Assembly: GCA_937858255.1 (NCBI GenBank)
Contig: CALLZQ010000021.1
Location: 1 to 16,798, forward strand
Direction of reading: 5' to 3'
Length of the DNA: 16,798 nt
Origin: an uncultured Tabrizicola sp.
GTDB taxonomy: Bacteria; Pseudomonadota; Alphaproteobacteria; Rhodobacterales; Rhodobacteraceae
Of this stretch, positions 1 to 6,915 are shown one piece after another. A model generated the notes under the pieces. It searched no databases. It saw only the letters and a list, made by a program, of their open reading frames with translations, and was not told the origin of the DNA. Numbering within the stretch: the stretch's first letter is position 1; every line of letters begins with the position of its first letter. A program made the translations under genes and the position numbers.

Positions 1-61
1 AGTGCATGGCGCCTGGCTCTCTGGTCTGGCGGCGGCGCAAGACATCCTCGCCCAGCGCTGA
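1..61 (+). CDS. C-terminal end of a probable flavin-containing amine oxidase (5' part outside window)
   Basis: An open frame enters from the left edge and stops with TGA at 59-61. Its last residues read VHGAWLSGLAAAQDILAQR. The pattern G-A-[YW]-L-S-G-L-x-A-A is typical of the FAD-contacting C-terminal helix of flavin monoamine oxidases and related NAD(P)/FAD-dependent oxidoreductases. In those enzymes it follows the stretch that closes over the flavin. Only about 19 residues are visible, so the family call rests on one short motif. The gene would be co-directional with the caspase-like gene 65 bases downstream. Confidence 0.5.
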   Translation, partial: VHGAWLSGLAAAQDILAQR

Positions 62-126
62 AAGCGGTTGACGTGGCAGGATAAAACGGGCCTGCTGAAC
101 AGCGTTCCGTTGCATTGGGGGATGCA

Positions 127-1563
127 ATGCCTGTTGCTTTCTGGTCCCGGACCGGCGCGCTGCCTCTCGTGGCCCGGCTGACGCTCTGCCTCGTTCTGGC
201 GCTGTTGGCGCCTTCATTCGCGCGGGCCGAGGCGCGGCTGGCGCTGATCATCGGCAATGACAATTATCAGGCGCTGCCGGTGCTGGCCAAGGCGCGCAAC
301 GATGCCCGCGCGGTTGCTGGCACGCTGCAAGGGATTGGCCTGTCGGTCACGCTGATCGAGGATGCCGACCGCCGCCGCATGACCCGGGCGCTGTCGGATC
401 TGGCTGCCGCGATCACCCCGGGGGATGAGGTGCTGTTCTATTACGCCGGCCACGGGGTCGAGGTGTCGGGGCGCAATTACCTCTTGCCGGTGGATGCCCC
501 CCCGGCCCGCCCGGGAGATGAGGCCTTTCTGACCGCCGAAAGCGTGGCGGTGGATGACATCCTCTTTACCCTGCAATCGCGGGGGGCGCGGGTGATGGTG
601 CTGATCCTTGACGCCTGCCGTGACAATCCCTTTCCCCGGCAGGGCACCCGCTCGGCCGGCGGGGTGCGCGGTCTTGCGGCGGTGACGGCGCCCGAGGGGG
701 CCTTTATCCTGTTTTCCGCCTGCACCGGTCAGGCGGCGCTGGATAGCCTTGGCCCCGGCGATGGCAACCCGAATTCGGTCTTTACCCGGGCGCTGTTGCC
801 CCTGCTGTCGGCGCCGGGCCTGCCGATGCAGCGCATTGCCCGCAGCCTGAAGGCTGAGGTCGAGGGGCTGGCCCAGACCGTGAACCACAAGCAGCGCCCC
901 GCCTATTATGATGAGTTGACCGGGGATTTCGTGCTGAACGCGGCGGGGACACGCGGGGCCGCGCCGCTGGAGGGCGCAGCGCCCGCGGCGGCGCCTGCCC
1001 CCAGCTTTGACCCCTGCGATGCGGCGGCGCGCGACTGGCAGCGTGTCGGCGCGCTGGAGGATAAGGATCTGCTCCATGCCTTTGCCGAGGCGCATCGGGA
1101 TTGCCCGGTTTTTGCCGGCGCGGCCACCCAGCGGGCGCAGGCCATCGACATCGCGCGCGGGGCCGGTTCGCTGGGCAATGGCGGGAACAGCGGCGGCATC
1201 GCCGCCTCACCCGGCGGGGCGGGCATTGGCGTCGCACCGGGGGGGACTGGAATCGGCGCCTCACCCGGCGGGGCGGGCATTGGCGTCGCGCCCGGCGGCA
1301 GCACACCCGCCCCACCCCGCGCACCGGCGCCGCCGGTCCAGACCTGGCGCGTCAAGATGGGTGTCTCGGACGGCTACATGAATGCCCGCTCGGGCCCCGG
1401 CACTACCTATCCGATCCTGTTCCAGATCCCCGAGGGCACCGGCGGCCTATTGGTCGAGGGGTGCCGCAAACCCGACAAGGGCGGCGGCAGCCGCGATGTC
1501 TGCCTGACGACATGGGGCACGCGGCAGGGCTGGGTGTCCATCGGCGGGCTGGAAAAGGAATGA
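127..1563 (+). CDS. Exported caspase-like (C14) protein with C-terminal SH3-like domain
   Basis: This is a 478-residue metacaspase-type protein. An ATG at 127 follows GGGGGA (117-122) and is preferred over an in-frame TTG at 115. Residues 1-34 look like a signal peptide ending FARA, so the protein should act in the periplasm. The caspase fold starts with LALIIGNDNYQ. The catalytic pair is visible as His109 in YYAGHGVE and Cys164 in LDACRDNPF. A helical segment with two cysteines (C297, C326) follows, then a Gly/Pro linker built from nine-residue repeats of the ASPGGAGIG/VAPGGTGIG type (about 360-394). An SH3-like domain (about 407-478) begins WRVKMGVSDGYMNARSGPG. Caspase-fold proteins of bacteria cleave proteins after basic residues or act in stress responses; the substrate here is unknown. 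The gene overlaps the next one by ATGA, suggesting coupled translation with a cell-wall dipeptidase. Confidence 0.88.
   Translation: MPVAFWSRTGALPLVARLTLCLVLALLAPSFARAEARLALIIGNDNYQALPVLAKARNDARAVAGTLQGIGLSVTLIEDADRRRMTRALSDLAAAITPGDEVLFYYAGHGVEVSGRNYLLPVDAPPARPGDEAFLTAESVAVDDILFTLQSRGARVMVLILDACRDNPFPRQGTRSAGGVRGLAAVTAPEGAFILFSACTGQAALDSLGPGDGNPNSVFTRALLPLLSAPGLPMQRIARSLKAEVEGLAQTVNHKQRPAYYDELTGDFVLNAAGTRGAAPLEGAAPAAAPAPSFDPCDAAARDWQRVGALEDKDLLHAFAEAHRDCPVFAGAATQRAQAIDIARGAGSLGNGGNSGGIAASPGGAGIGVAPGGTGIGASPGGAGIGVAPGGSTPAPPRAPAPPVQTWRVKMGVSDGYMNARSGPGTTYPILFQIPEGTGGLLVEGCRKPDKGGGSRDVCLTTWGTRQGWVSIGGLEKE
1204..1289 (+). repeat. Tandem repeat inside the caspase-like gene, 54-bp period
   Basis: A 32-base stretch at 1204-1235 recurs identically at 1258-1289, giving a 54-bp (18-codon) period. 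It encodes alternating nine-residue units (ASPGGAGIG, VAPGGTGIG, ASPGGAGIG, VAPGGS). The unit length is a multiple of three, so gain or loss of copies would keep the frame and change only linker length between the caspase and SH3-like domains. Confidence 0.9.
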
Positions 1564-2375
1564 TCGGCGCGGCTGCCCGGTCCGCCGCATGGCTGGCCCT
1601 CGCACTGGTTGCAATGCCGGCCACGCTGGCCATGGCGGAATCCCCGCGCCCCGAGGATACGCCGCTGGTGCGTCTGTCCGATCTGGCGCCCGCAATCGCG
1701 CAGGATATCCGCTATGCCCGGGCCTTCAACTTTACCGGCGGGCCGGTGCCGGGCTATGAGGCGGGCGAGTGCCTGTTGACCCGCCCCACCGCCGAGGCGC
1801 TGATCCGGGTTGAGGCGCATCTGGCCGATCAGGGCTATGGCCTGGTGGTCTTCGATTGTTATCGCCCGCTGCGGGCGGTGGCGTTCTTTGCCGACTGGGC
1901 CGCCCGGACCCCGCCCCCCGACACCCGTCCCGAAGGGGTGGAACCTGCGCTCGACACCCCGCCGGAAACGCCGGGACCGCAAGAGGTGTTCTTTCCCGGC
2001 CTCTCGCGGTCGGATCTGATCCCGCAGGGCTATATCGCCCGCCAGTCGGGTCATTCCATCGGCCATACCGTCGACGTCGGTCTTCGCCGCAAGGGCGAGG
2101 CCCCTGCCCGCCCCGATTTCGCCAGCGCAACCGACTGCACCCTGCCCTTTGCCACCCGCACCCCCGAAACCGGGCTGGACCTTGGTACGGCCTTTGACTG
2201 CTTCTCGCCCCTGTCGGCCAAGGGCGCCCTCGTCGGCGCCGAGGCGACCGGCAACCGCAGCCTGCTGCGCCGTGCGATGGAACGCGAGGGGTTTCGCAAC
2301 TATCCCGCCGAATGGTGGCACTTTCGCAATGGCGCCGATCCGGCCCGCCTCGCGCGGGATGAGCCGGTGCGCTAA
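1560..2375 (+). CDS. VanX-type D-alanyl-D-alanine dipeptidase (M15D), exported
   Basis: This is a 271-residue zinc dipeptidase of the VanX/DdpX family, which hydrolyses free D-Ala-D-Ala. The ATG at 1560 overlaps the stop of the caspase-like gene (ATGA). The frame is open further upstream, but a start here gives a clean signal peptide ending AMA at about residue 26. The family motif SxHxxGxAxD appears as SGHSIGHTVD (S163-D172), so His165 and Asp172 are the expected zinc ligands. The third ligand and catalytic base lie in EWWHF (Glu251, His254). The usual Ala of the first motif is Thr170. An upstream FDCYRPLRA matches the conserved Tyr-Arg-Pro segment. The signal peptide implies periplasmic salvage or turnover of peptidoglycan-derived dipeptide rather than vancomycin resistance; no vanHA-like genes are nearby. 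Confidence 0.88.
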   Translation: MIGAAARSAAWLALALVAMPATLAMAESPRPEDTPLVRLSDLAPAIAQDIRYARAFNFTGGPVPGYEAGECLLTRPTAEALIRVEAHLADQGYGLVVFDCYRPLRAVAFFADWAARTPPPDTRPEGVEPALDTPPETPGPQEVFFPGLSRSDLIPQGYIARQSGHSIGHTVDVGLRRKGEAPARPDFASATDCTLPFATRTPETGLDLGTAFDCFSPLSAKGALVGAEATGNRSLLRRAMEREGFRNYPAEWWHFRNGADPARLARDEPVR

Positions 2376-2510
2376 CGCCTGTGCCAACGCGCGAAAACCC
2401 TTGGTTGACGCTAGGAAACCCCGCCCGCCGCGATCAGGTGAGGGCTTCCCTTTTCGCTGGACGCAATCTACGCTCGCCTCAGGATTACGATCCAACATGG
2501 GAGACAACGA
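2376..2510 (+). promoter_or_regulatory. Upstream region of the ABC operon
   Basis: This 135-base gap must carry the promoter of the binding-protein operon unless transcription reads through from the dipeptidase gene. A TTGACG at 2405-2410 could be a -35 box, but no convincing -10 sits 16-18 bases after it. TACGAT at 2486-2491 is too close to the gene to pair with it. The ribosome site GGGAGA (2499-2504) lies 6 bases before the ATG. No strong hairpin or recognised operator is visible. Confidence 0.4.
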
Positions 2511-3692
2511 ATGAAAAAACTGCTGCTCGCTTCGGCCGCCACCGCGCTGATCGCCGGTGCTGCCTCGGCCGAAGAAGTCAAACTGGGTATCCTGATCGGC
2601 TTTACCGGCCCGATTGAATCGCTGACCGGGCCGATGGCTGCGGGCGCCGAAATGGCGATGAATGAAGTGAATGCCGCTGGCGGCGCCGCTGGCAACACCT
2701 TTGTCCCGGTGCGCGCGGACTCGACCTGCGTCGACTCTGCGGCGGCAACCGCTGCTGCCGAACGTCTGGTCACGGCCGATGGCGTCAAGGGTATCATCGG
2801 CGGCGACTGCTCGGGTGTCACCGGGGCTGTTCTGCAAAACGTCGCCCGCCCGAACGGCATCGTGATGATCTCGCCCTCGGCCACCTCGCCCGCGCTGACC
2901 AGTGCCGAGGATGACGGCCTGTTCTTCCGCACCTCGCCCTCGGATGCGCGTGAAGGCGAAGTCATGGCAGACATCCTGATGGAAAAGGGCGTGAAGTCGA
3001 TCGCCCTGACCTATACCAACAATGACTATGGCAAGGGTCTGGCCGAAGCGATTGCCAACTCGTTCACCGCCAAGGGCGGCGTCGTGACCATCAATGCCAG
3101 CCACGAAGACGGCAAGGCCGACTATTCGGCCGAAGTCGCGGCTCTGGCTGCTGCTGGCGGCGACCTGCTGGTCGTGGCGGGCTATCTGGATCAGGGCGGC
3201 AAGGGCATCATCCAGGCCTCGCTCGACACCGGCGCCTTCTCGACCTTCGGTCTGCCGGGCGGCATGGTCGGCGACAACCTGCCCGCAGCCATCGGCCCGG
3301 CGCTCGACGGCTCGTATGGTCAGGTCGCCCAATCGGATTCGGCTGGTGCCGGCATCATGACCGAGATGGCCAAGGCCGCCGGCTTTGACGCGACCTCGCC
3401 CTACGCCATGGAAAGCTATGACGCCGCCGCGCTGATCATGCTGGCCATGGCCGCCTCGGGTTCGACCGATCCCAAGGTCTACAAGGACAAGGTTCTGGAC
3501 GTGGCCAACGCACCGGGCGAAAAGATCCAACCGGGCGAACTGGCCAAGGCGCTGGAACTGATCGCGGCTGGCACCGACATCGACTATGAAGGTGCCTCGG
3601 CAGTCGAACTGATCGGGCCGGGTGAATCCGCTGGCCGCTACCGCCAGTTCGAGGTCAAGGGCGGCAAATACGAAACCATCCAGTTCCGCTGA
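2511..3692 (+). CDS. Periplasmic substrate-binding protein of a branched-chain amino acid (Liv/HAAT) type ABC importer
   Basis: This 393-residue protein begins MKKLLLASAATALIAGAASA, a signal peptide with cleavage expected after residue 20. The mature part starts EEVKLGILIGFTGPIESLTG, the usual opening strand of the Peripla_BP_6 (type I) fold that binds leucine, amides, urea or other amino-acid-like ligands. Two cysteines, in DSTCVDS and GGDCSG, are placed where many relatives carry a disulfide. SPSATSPALT is the typical ligand-loop region. Codons are strongly biased (GAA, AAC, GGT/GGC, CTG), as expected of an abundant protein. It is first in the operon and followed by a strong hairpin that would favour its expression over the downstream genes. 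The ligand cannot be deduced from sequence. Confidence 0.93.
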   Translation: MKKLLLASAATALIAGAASAEEVKLGILIGFTGPIESLTGPMAAGAEMAMNEVNAAGGAAGNTFVPVRADSTCVDSAAATAAAERLVTADGVKGIIGGDCSGVTGAVLQNVARPNGIVMISPSATSPALTSAEDDGLFFRTSPSDAREGEVMADILMEKGVKSIALTYTNNDYGKGLAEAIANSFTAKGGVVTINASHEDGKADYSAEVAALAAAGGDLLVVAGYLDQGGKGIIQASLDTGAFSTFGLPGGMVGDNLPAAIGPALDGSYGQVAQSDSAGAGIMTEMAKAAGFDATSPYAMESYDAAALIMLAMAASGSTDPKVYKDKVLDVANAPGEKIQPGELAKALELIAAGTDIDYEGASAVELIGPGESAGRYRQFEVKGGKYETIQFR

Positions 3693-3713
3693 GCGGCTGG
3701 GAACAGTAACGGC

Positions 3714-3742
3714 AGCGGCCCGGAGACTTGACCCGGGCCGCT
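3714..3742 (+). terminator. Strong hairpin after the binding-protein gene (mRNA stabiliser or attenuator)
   Basis: AGCGGCCCGG (3714-3723) pairs perfectly with CCGGGCCGCT (3733-3742) across a nine-base loop. No run of T follows, so full rho-independent termination is unlikely. In ABC operons a hairpin just after the binding-protein gene commonly protects the upstream message from 3' decay or lets only part of transcription pass, which raises binding protein over ATPases and permeases. A weaker pair CCCCGG/CCGGGG lies at 3765-3786. Confidence 0.75.
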
Positions 3743-3810
3743 CTCACATAGATAAGCCGCGCCGCCCCGGGGCCTGACCACCGGGGACAAGGCAGACAGG
3801 GGAACATCGC

Positions 3811-4602
3811 ATGATCGAGGTGCAGAACCTCCACCGCCATTTCGGCGGATTTCGTGCCGTTGACGGGGCCAGCCTCAGAATTGCGACCGGCTCGATCACC
3901 GGGCTGATCGGCCCGAACGGCGCCGGCAAGACCACGCTGTTCAATGTGATCGCCGGGCGGTTGCCGCCGACCAGCGGCGCGGTCCGCATGAACGGCGAGG
4001 ATATCACCGGCCTGCCGCCGCATGAGCTGTTCCACAAAGGGCTGCTGCGGACCTTTCAGATCGCGCATGAATTCGGTTCGATGTCCTGCCTTGAAAACCT
4101 GATGATGGTGCCCGGCGCGCAGATGGGAGAGACGCTGTGGAACGCGTGGTTCCGGCGCGGCGCCGTCAGGGCCGAGGAAGAGCGTCTGCGCGACAAGGCG
4201 CATGAGGTGCTGAAATTCCTGACCATCGACCATCTGGCAGATCAAAAGGCCAGCCAGATCTCGGGCGGGCAGAAAAAGCTGTTGGAACTGGGGCGGACGA
4301 TGATGGTCGATGCCAAGATCGTCTTTCTGGACGAGGTGGGCGCCGGGGTGAACCGGACCCTGCTGAACACCATCGGCGATGCCATCGTGCGCCTGAACCA
4401 AGAGCGCAGTTACACCTTCTGCGTCATCGAGCATGACATGGATTTCATCGCGCGTCTGTGCAACCCGGTGATCTGCATGGCCGAGGGCAAGGTGCTGGCC
4501 GAGGGCACCGTGGATGAGGTCAAGAACGACGAGCGGGTGATCGAGGCCTATCTGGGCACGGGCCTGAAGAACAAGGTCAAAGAGGAGCACGCCCATGGCT
4601 GA
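3811..4602 (+). CDS. ABC importer ATP-binding protein, LivG type
   Basis: This is a 263-residue cytoplasmic ATPase. Ribosome site AGGGGA (3798-3803) lies seven bases before the ATG. Visible motifs are Walker A GPNGAGKT (34-41), signature ISGGQ (150-154), Walker B ending LDEV (Asp174-Glu175) and the H-loop His208 in VIEHDMDF. Two details differ from the common LivG pattern: the signature starts with Ile rather than Leu, and Val176 replaces the usual Pro after the catalytic Glu. All residues needed for ATP hydrolysis are present. The length and the VIEHDM ending match LivG rather than LivF. It should form a heterodimer with the next gene product under the LivH/LivM permeases. The stop overlaps the start of that gene by 8 bases. 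Confidence 0.92.
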   Translation: MIEVQNLHRHFGGFRAVDGASLRIATGSITGLIGPNGAGKTTLFNVIAGRLPPTSGAVRMNGEDITGLPPHELFHKGLLRTFQIAHEFGSMSCLENLMMVPGAQMGETLWNAWFRRGAVRAEEERLRDKAHEVLKFLTIDHLADQKASQISGGQKKLLELGRTMMVDAKIVFLDEVGAGVNRTLLNTIGDAIVRLNQERSYTFCVIEHDMDFIARLCNPVICMAEGKVLAEGTVDEVKNDERVIEAYLGTGLKNKVKEEHAHG

Positions 4603-5305
4603 GCCGTTCCTGATCGGAGAGGCCATGACCGGCGGTTATGGCGGCGCGGATATCCTGCATGACTGCACGATTGCCGTGGAGAAGGGTCAGATCGCGGTGA
4701 TTGTCGGGCCGAATGGCGCGGGCAAGTCCACGGCGATGAAGGCGGTCTTCGGCATGCTGAAGCTGCGCATGGGCGCGGTGCGGTTGGCGGGTGAGGATAT
4801 CACCCAGTTGACCCCGCAGGCCCGGGTGGCCAAGGGCATGGCCTTTGTCCCGCAGACCCACAACATCTTTACCTCGATGACGGTCGAGGAAAACCTTGAG
4901 ATGGGGGCGTTTCTGCGGCGCGACGACATCTCGGAAACGATGGAGCAGGTCTATCACCTCTTCCCGATCCTGCGGGACAAGCGCCATCAGGCGGCGGGCG
5001 AATTGTCGGGCGGGCAGCGTCAGCAGGTCGCCGTGGGGCGAGCGCTGATGACGCGGCCAACGGTTCTGATGCTGGACGAGCCGACAGCGGGGGTCTCGCC
5101 CATTGTGATGGACGAACTCTTTGACCGGATCATTGAGGTGGCGCGCACCGGCATCTCGATCCTGATGGTCGAGCAGAATGCGCGGCAGGCACTCGAGATC
5201 GCGGATCGCGGCTATGTTCTGGTGCAGGGGGGCAACCGCTTTACCGATACCGGCAAGGCGCTGCTGGCGGACCCCGAGGTGCGCCGCAGCTTTCTGGGGG
5301 GCTGA
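4595..5305 (+). CDS. ABC importer ATP-binding protein, LivF type
   Basis: This is a 236-residue partner ATPase. GAGGAG (4582-4587) sits seven bases before the ATG, and the gene begins within the end of the LivG-type gene. Motifs are Walker A GPNGAGKST (38-46), signature LSGGQ (137-141) and Walker B LMLDEP (Asp161, Glu162). VEQNARQAL follows, where the LivF family normally has Gln instead of the switch His. Length and this VEQNA element identify it as LivF. It is cytoplasmic, supplies the second nucleotide site of the importer and is followed after 5 bases by a small secreted protein gene rather than directly by a permease gene. Confidence 0.92.
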   Translation: MAEPFLIGEAMTGGYGGADILHDCTIAVEKGQIAVIVGPNGAGKSTAMKAVFGMLKLRMGAVRLAGEDITQLTPQARVAKGMAFVPQTHNIFTSMTVEENLEMGAFLRRDDISETMEQVYHLFPILRDKRHQAAGELSGGQRQQVAVGRALMTRPTVLMLDEPTAGVSPIVMDELFDRIIEVARTGISILMVEQNARQALEIADRGYVLVQGGNRFTDTGKALLADPEVRRSFLGG

Positions 5306-5310
5306 GGCGG

Positions 5311-5697
5311 ATGACGTACAGCCTTTCCTTGACCGTCGCGCTGTCGGTCCTGTCTGGCACGGGCATGGCCGTGGCCGAAGCGCAGCGCCACTGCACGACG
5401 GCCTTTGCGGTTTTCCCCTCGGGCAATCAGCAGGACGCAGTCTTTGACCTGACGATCGCCGATGCGGGCAGCGCTGCAAAGGTCAGCGTCGCGGGCAGCG
5501 GCGCATGGAGCGCCGAGCGCAGGCCAGAGGGCAATGGCGCCGAGACGATCAGCTTTGATACCGGTGCGGCGGATGAGACTCTGACCATCGGCGCGGGGGG
5601 CGAGTTGCTCTGGCAGATCGACTACAAGGATAGCCATGCCAACAGCGACCGGGTGATCGCCTTCGCAGGGATGTGCGATCCATGGAGGGGGCAATGA
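5311..5697 (+). CDS. Small secreted protein of unknown function inside the ABC operon
   Basis: I do not recognise this 128-residue protein. Its start is 5 bases after the LivF-type stop, with GAGGCGG just before the ATG. Residues 1-24 form a signal peptide (hydrophobic core, then MAVAEA). The mature part is about 100 residues, mostly short polar beta-like segments, with exactly two cysteines, C28 at the start and C122 near the end (FAGMCDPW), a layout suited to one disulfide closing a small periplasmic domain. Tight spacing on both sides and the same strand argue that it is a real member of the transporter operon. A role as an accessory factor for the binding protein or permease is possible but purely positional. 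Confidence 0.72.
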   Translation: MTYSLSLTVALSVLSGTGMAVAEAQRHCTTAFAVFPSGNQQDAVFDLTIADAGSAAKVSVAGSGAWSAERRPEGNGAETISFDTGAADETLTIGAGGELLWQIDYKDSHANSDRVIAFAGMCDPWRGQ

Positions 5698-5775
5698 GGT
5701 GCGGGGGCCAGCGTGTCGCCGGACCTCTGCCGCGGGGGCAAGTCCCTTCGAAAAACGACCGGGGCGGTCTGAGGG

Positions 5776-5901
5776 ATGCATGATGAGAACAGAAAATTCG
5801 TCCTTTATGCCGCCGTCTTTATCGTGCTGGCGGTCGCCATCATCACAGCCAGCACGGCCTTTGGCGCGCCCCTTCCCTTTCACGGCCACCACGGAGGCTG
5901 A
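5776..5901 (+). CDS. 41-residue single-pass membrane mini-protein (candidate small gene)
   Basis: An in-frame TGA at 5770-5772 lies just upstream, so ATG 5776 is the only reasonable start. The product begins MHDENRKF, continues with one hydrophobic segment (about residues 8-30) and ends in a short histidine- and glycine-rich tail, HGHHGG. The composition (charged head, transmembrane helix, polar tail) is unlike a random reading frame. Its last codons (CAC CAC GGA GGC TGA) contain the GGAGG ribosome site of the permease gene, whose ATG is 3 bases further on, so translation of the two should be coupled. GAGGG abuts the start codon and the more distant GGGGCGG (5761-5767) may serve instead, so initiation could be weak. 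No family is recognised. A small permease-associated subunit is one possibility. Confidence 0.6.
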   Translation: MHDENRKFVLYAAVFIVLAVAIITASTAFGAPLPFHGHHGG

Positions 5902-5904
5902 CGC

Positions 5905-6915
5905 ATGGATATCCTGAATGCCCTTGTGGCCTTTCTGAACTTTGTCTTCGTGCCGGGGCTTGCCTATGGCGCGCAACTGGCACTGGGGGCGCTGGGGGCG
6001 ACGCTGATTTATGGCATCCTGCGGTTTTCCAACTTTGCCCATGGTGACACCATGGCCTTTGGCACCATGGTGGTGATCCTGTTCACCTGGTGGTTTCAGT
6101 CGATGGGCATCAGCTTTGGCCCCCTGCCGACGGCGCTGTTGGCGCTGCCCTTCGGGATTGCGGTGACGGCGGGGTTGCTGTTGGCGACTGCCCGGGGAAT
6201 TTACCGCTATTACCGCCGGGTCAAGGCGCCGCCAGTCATTCTGGTGATCGTCTCGCTGGGGGTGATGTTCATCATGAACGGCGTCACGCGTTTCATCATC
6301 GGGGTGCAGGACATCAACTTTGCCGATGGCGGGCGGTTCATCATCACCGCCGGCGATTTCAAGGCCGCGACCGGGCTGCAAGAGGGTCTGGCGATCAAGG
6401 CGACCCAGGGCGTGACGGTGGGCGTGGCCATCATCGCCGTCGCCGCGCTGTTCTGGTTCCTGCAAAAGACCCGCACCGGCAAGTCGATGCGCGCCTTTGC
6501 CGATAATGAGGATCTGGCGCTGTTGTCGGGGATCAACCCCGACCGGGTGGTGGCGGTGACATGGATCATCGCGGCGGCGCTGGCCACCACGGCGGGCACG
6601 CTCTATGGCCTCGACAAATCCTTCAAGGCCTTCACCTATTTCCAACTGCTGCTGCCGATCTTTGCCGCGGCCATCGTCGGCGGCCTTGGCAACCCGCTGG
6701 GCGCCATCGCCGGCGGCTTTGTCATCGCCTTTTCCGAGGTGACCGTCACATATGCCTGGAAAAAGGTGGTGGGCTATCTGGTGCCCGCCGACATGGCGCC
6801 CGAGGGGCTGCTGCAACTCATGTCCACCGACTATAAATTCGCGGTCAGCTTTGCGATCCTGATCATCGTCTTGCTGTTCATGCCGACGGGTCTGTTCAAG
6901 GGGAAATCGGTATGA
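5905..6915 (+). CDS. ABC importer permease, LivH type
   Basis: This is a 336-residue inner-membrane protein with about eight hydrophobic helices. GGAGG (5893-5897) precedes the ATG by seven bases. Family marks are the early segment GATLIYGILRFSNFAHGD, close to the LivH G-x-I-N-F-A-H-G pattern. The cytoplasmic coupling region is FADNEDLALLSGINPDRVV, followed by GGLGNPLGAIAGG, the usual LivH glycine stretch. It forms the translocation pore with the LivM-type partner and contacts the ATPases through the coupling loop. The stop overlaps the next start by ATGA. Confidence 0.92.
   Translation: MDILNALVAFLNFVFVPGLAYGAQLALGALGATLIYGILRFSNFAHGDTMAFGTMVVILFTWWFQSMGISFGPLPTALLALPFGIAVTAGLLLATARGIYRYYRRVKAPPVILVIVSLGVMFIMNGVTRFIIGVQDINFADGGRFIITAGDFKAATGLQEGLAIKATQGVTVGVAIIAVAALFWFLQKTRTGKSMRAFADNEDLALLSGINPDRVVAVTWIIAAALATTAGTLYGLDKSFKAFTYFQLLLPIFAAAIVGGLGNPLGAIAGGFVIAFSEVTVTYAWKKVVGYLVPADMAPEGLLQLMSTDYKFAVSFAILIIVLLFMPTGLFKGKSV

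Noticed and set aside
68..96. TTGACG (68-73) as a -35 promoter box for the caspase-like gene
   Set aside because: The bases 17 after it (CCTGCT) do not resemble a -10 box; kept out for lack of a second element.
497..503. Seven-C run, and a seven-G run at 1239-1245, as possible phase-variation tracts
   Set aside because: Homopolymers of this length are expected in GC-rich coding DNA and nothing else suggests switching.
1204..1289. CRISPR-like repeats
   Set aside because: Only two copies, in frame, encoding a glycine-rich linker, with no spacers or cas genes.
1101..1559. Open upstream extension of the dipeptidase frame, 153 codons
   Set aside because: It lies wholly inside the caspase-like gene, is arginine-rich shadow coding, and a signal peptide begins at the ATG at 1560.
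1560..2375. Vancomycin-resistance vanX
   Set aside because: No vanH, vanA or vanRS-like genes are nearby and the protein has a signal peptide, unlike the cytoplasmic resistance enzyme.
1407..3530. 707-codon open frame on the minus strand
   Set aside because: It is antisense to the dipeptidase and binding-protein genes, both with clear motifs; its composition (Arg, Gly, His) is typical of shadow frames in GC-rich DNA.
5699..5917. 72-codon plus-strand frame overlapping the mini-protein
   Set aside because: Ser/Pro/Arg-rich shadow with no hydrophobic pattern; the other frame gives a coherent transmembrane protein and the proper spacing to livH.
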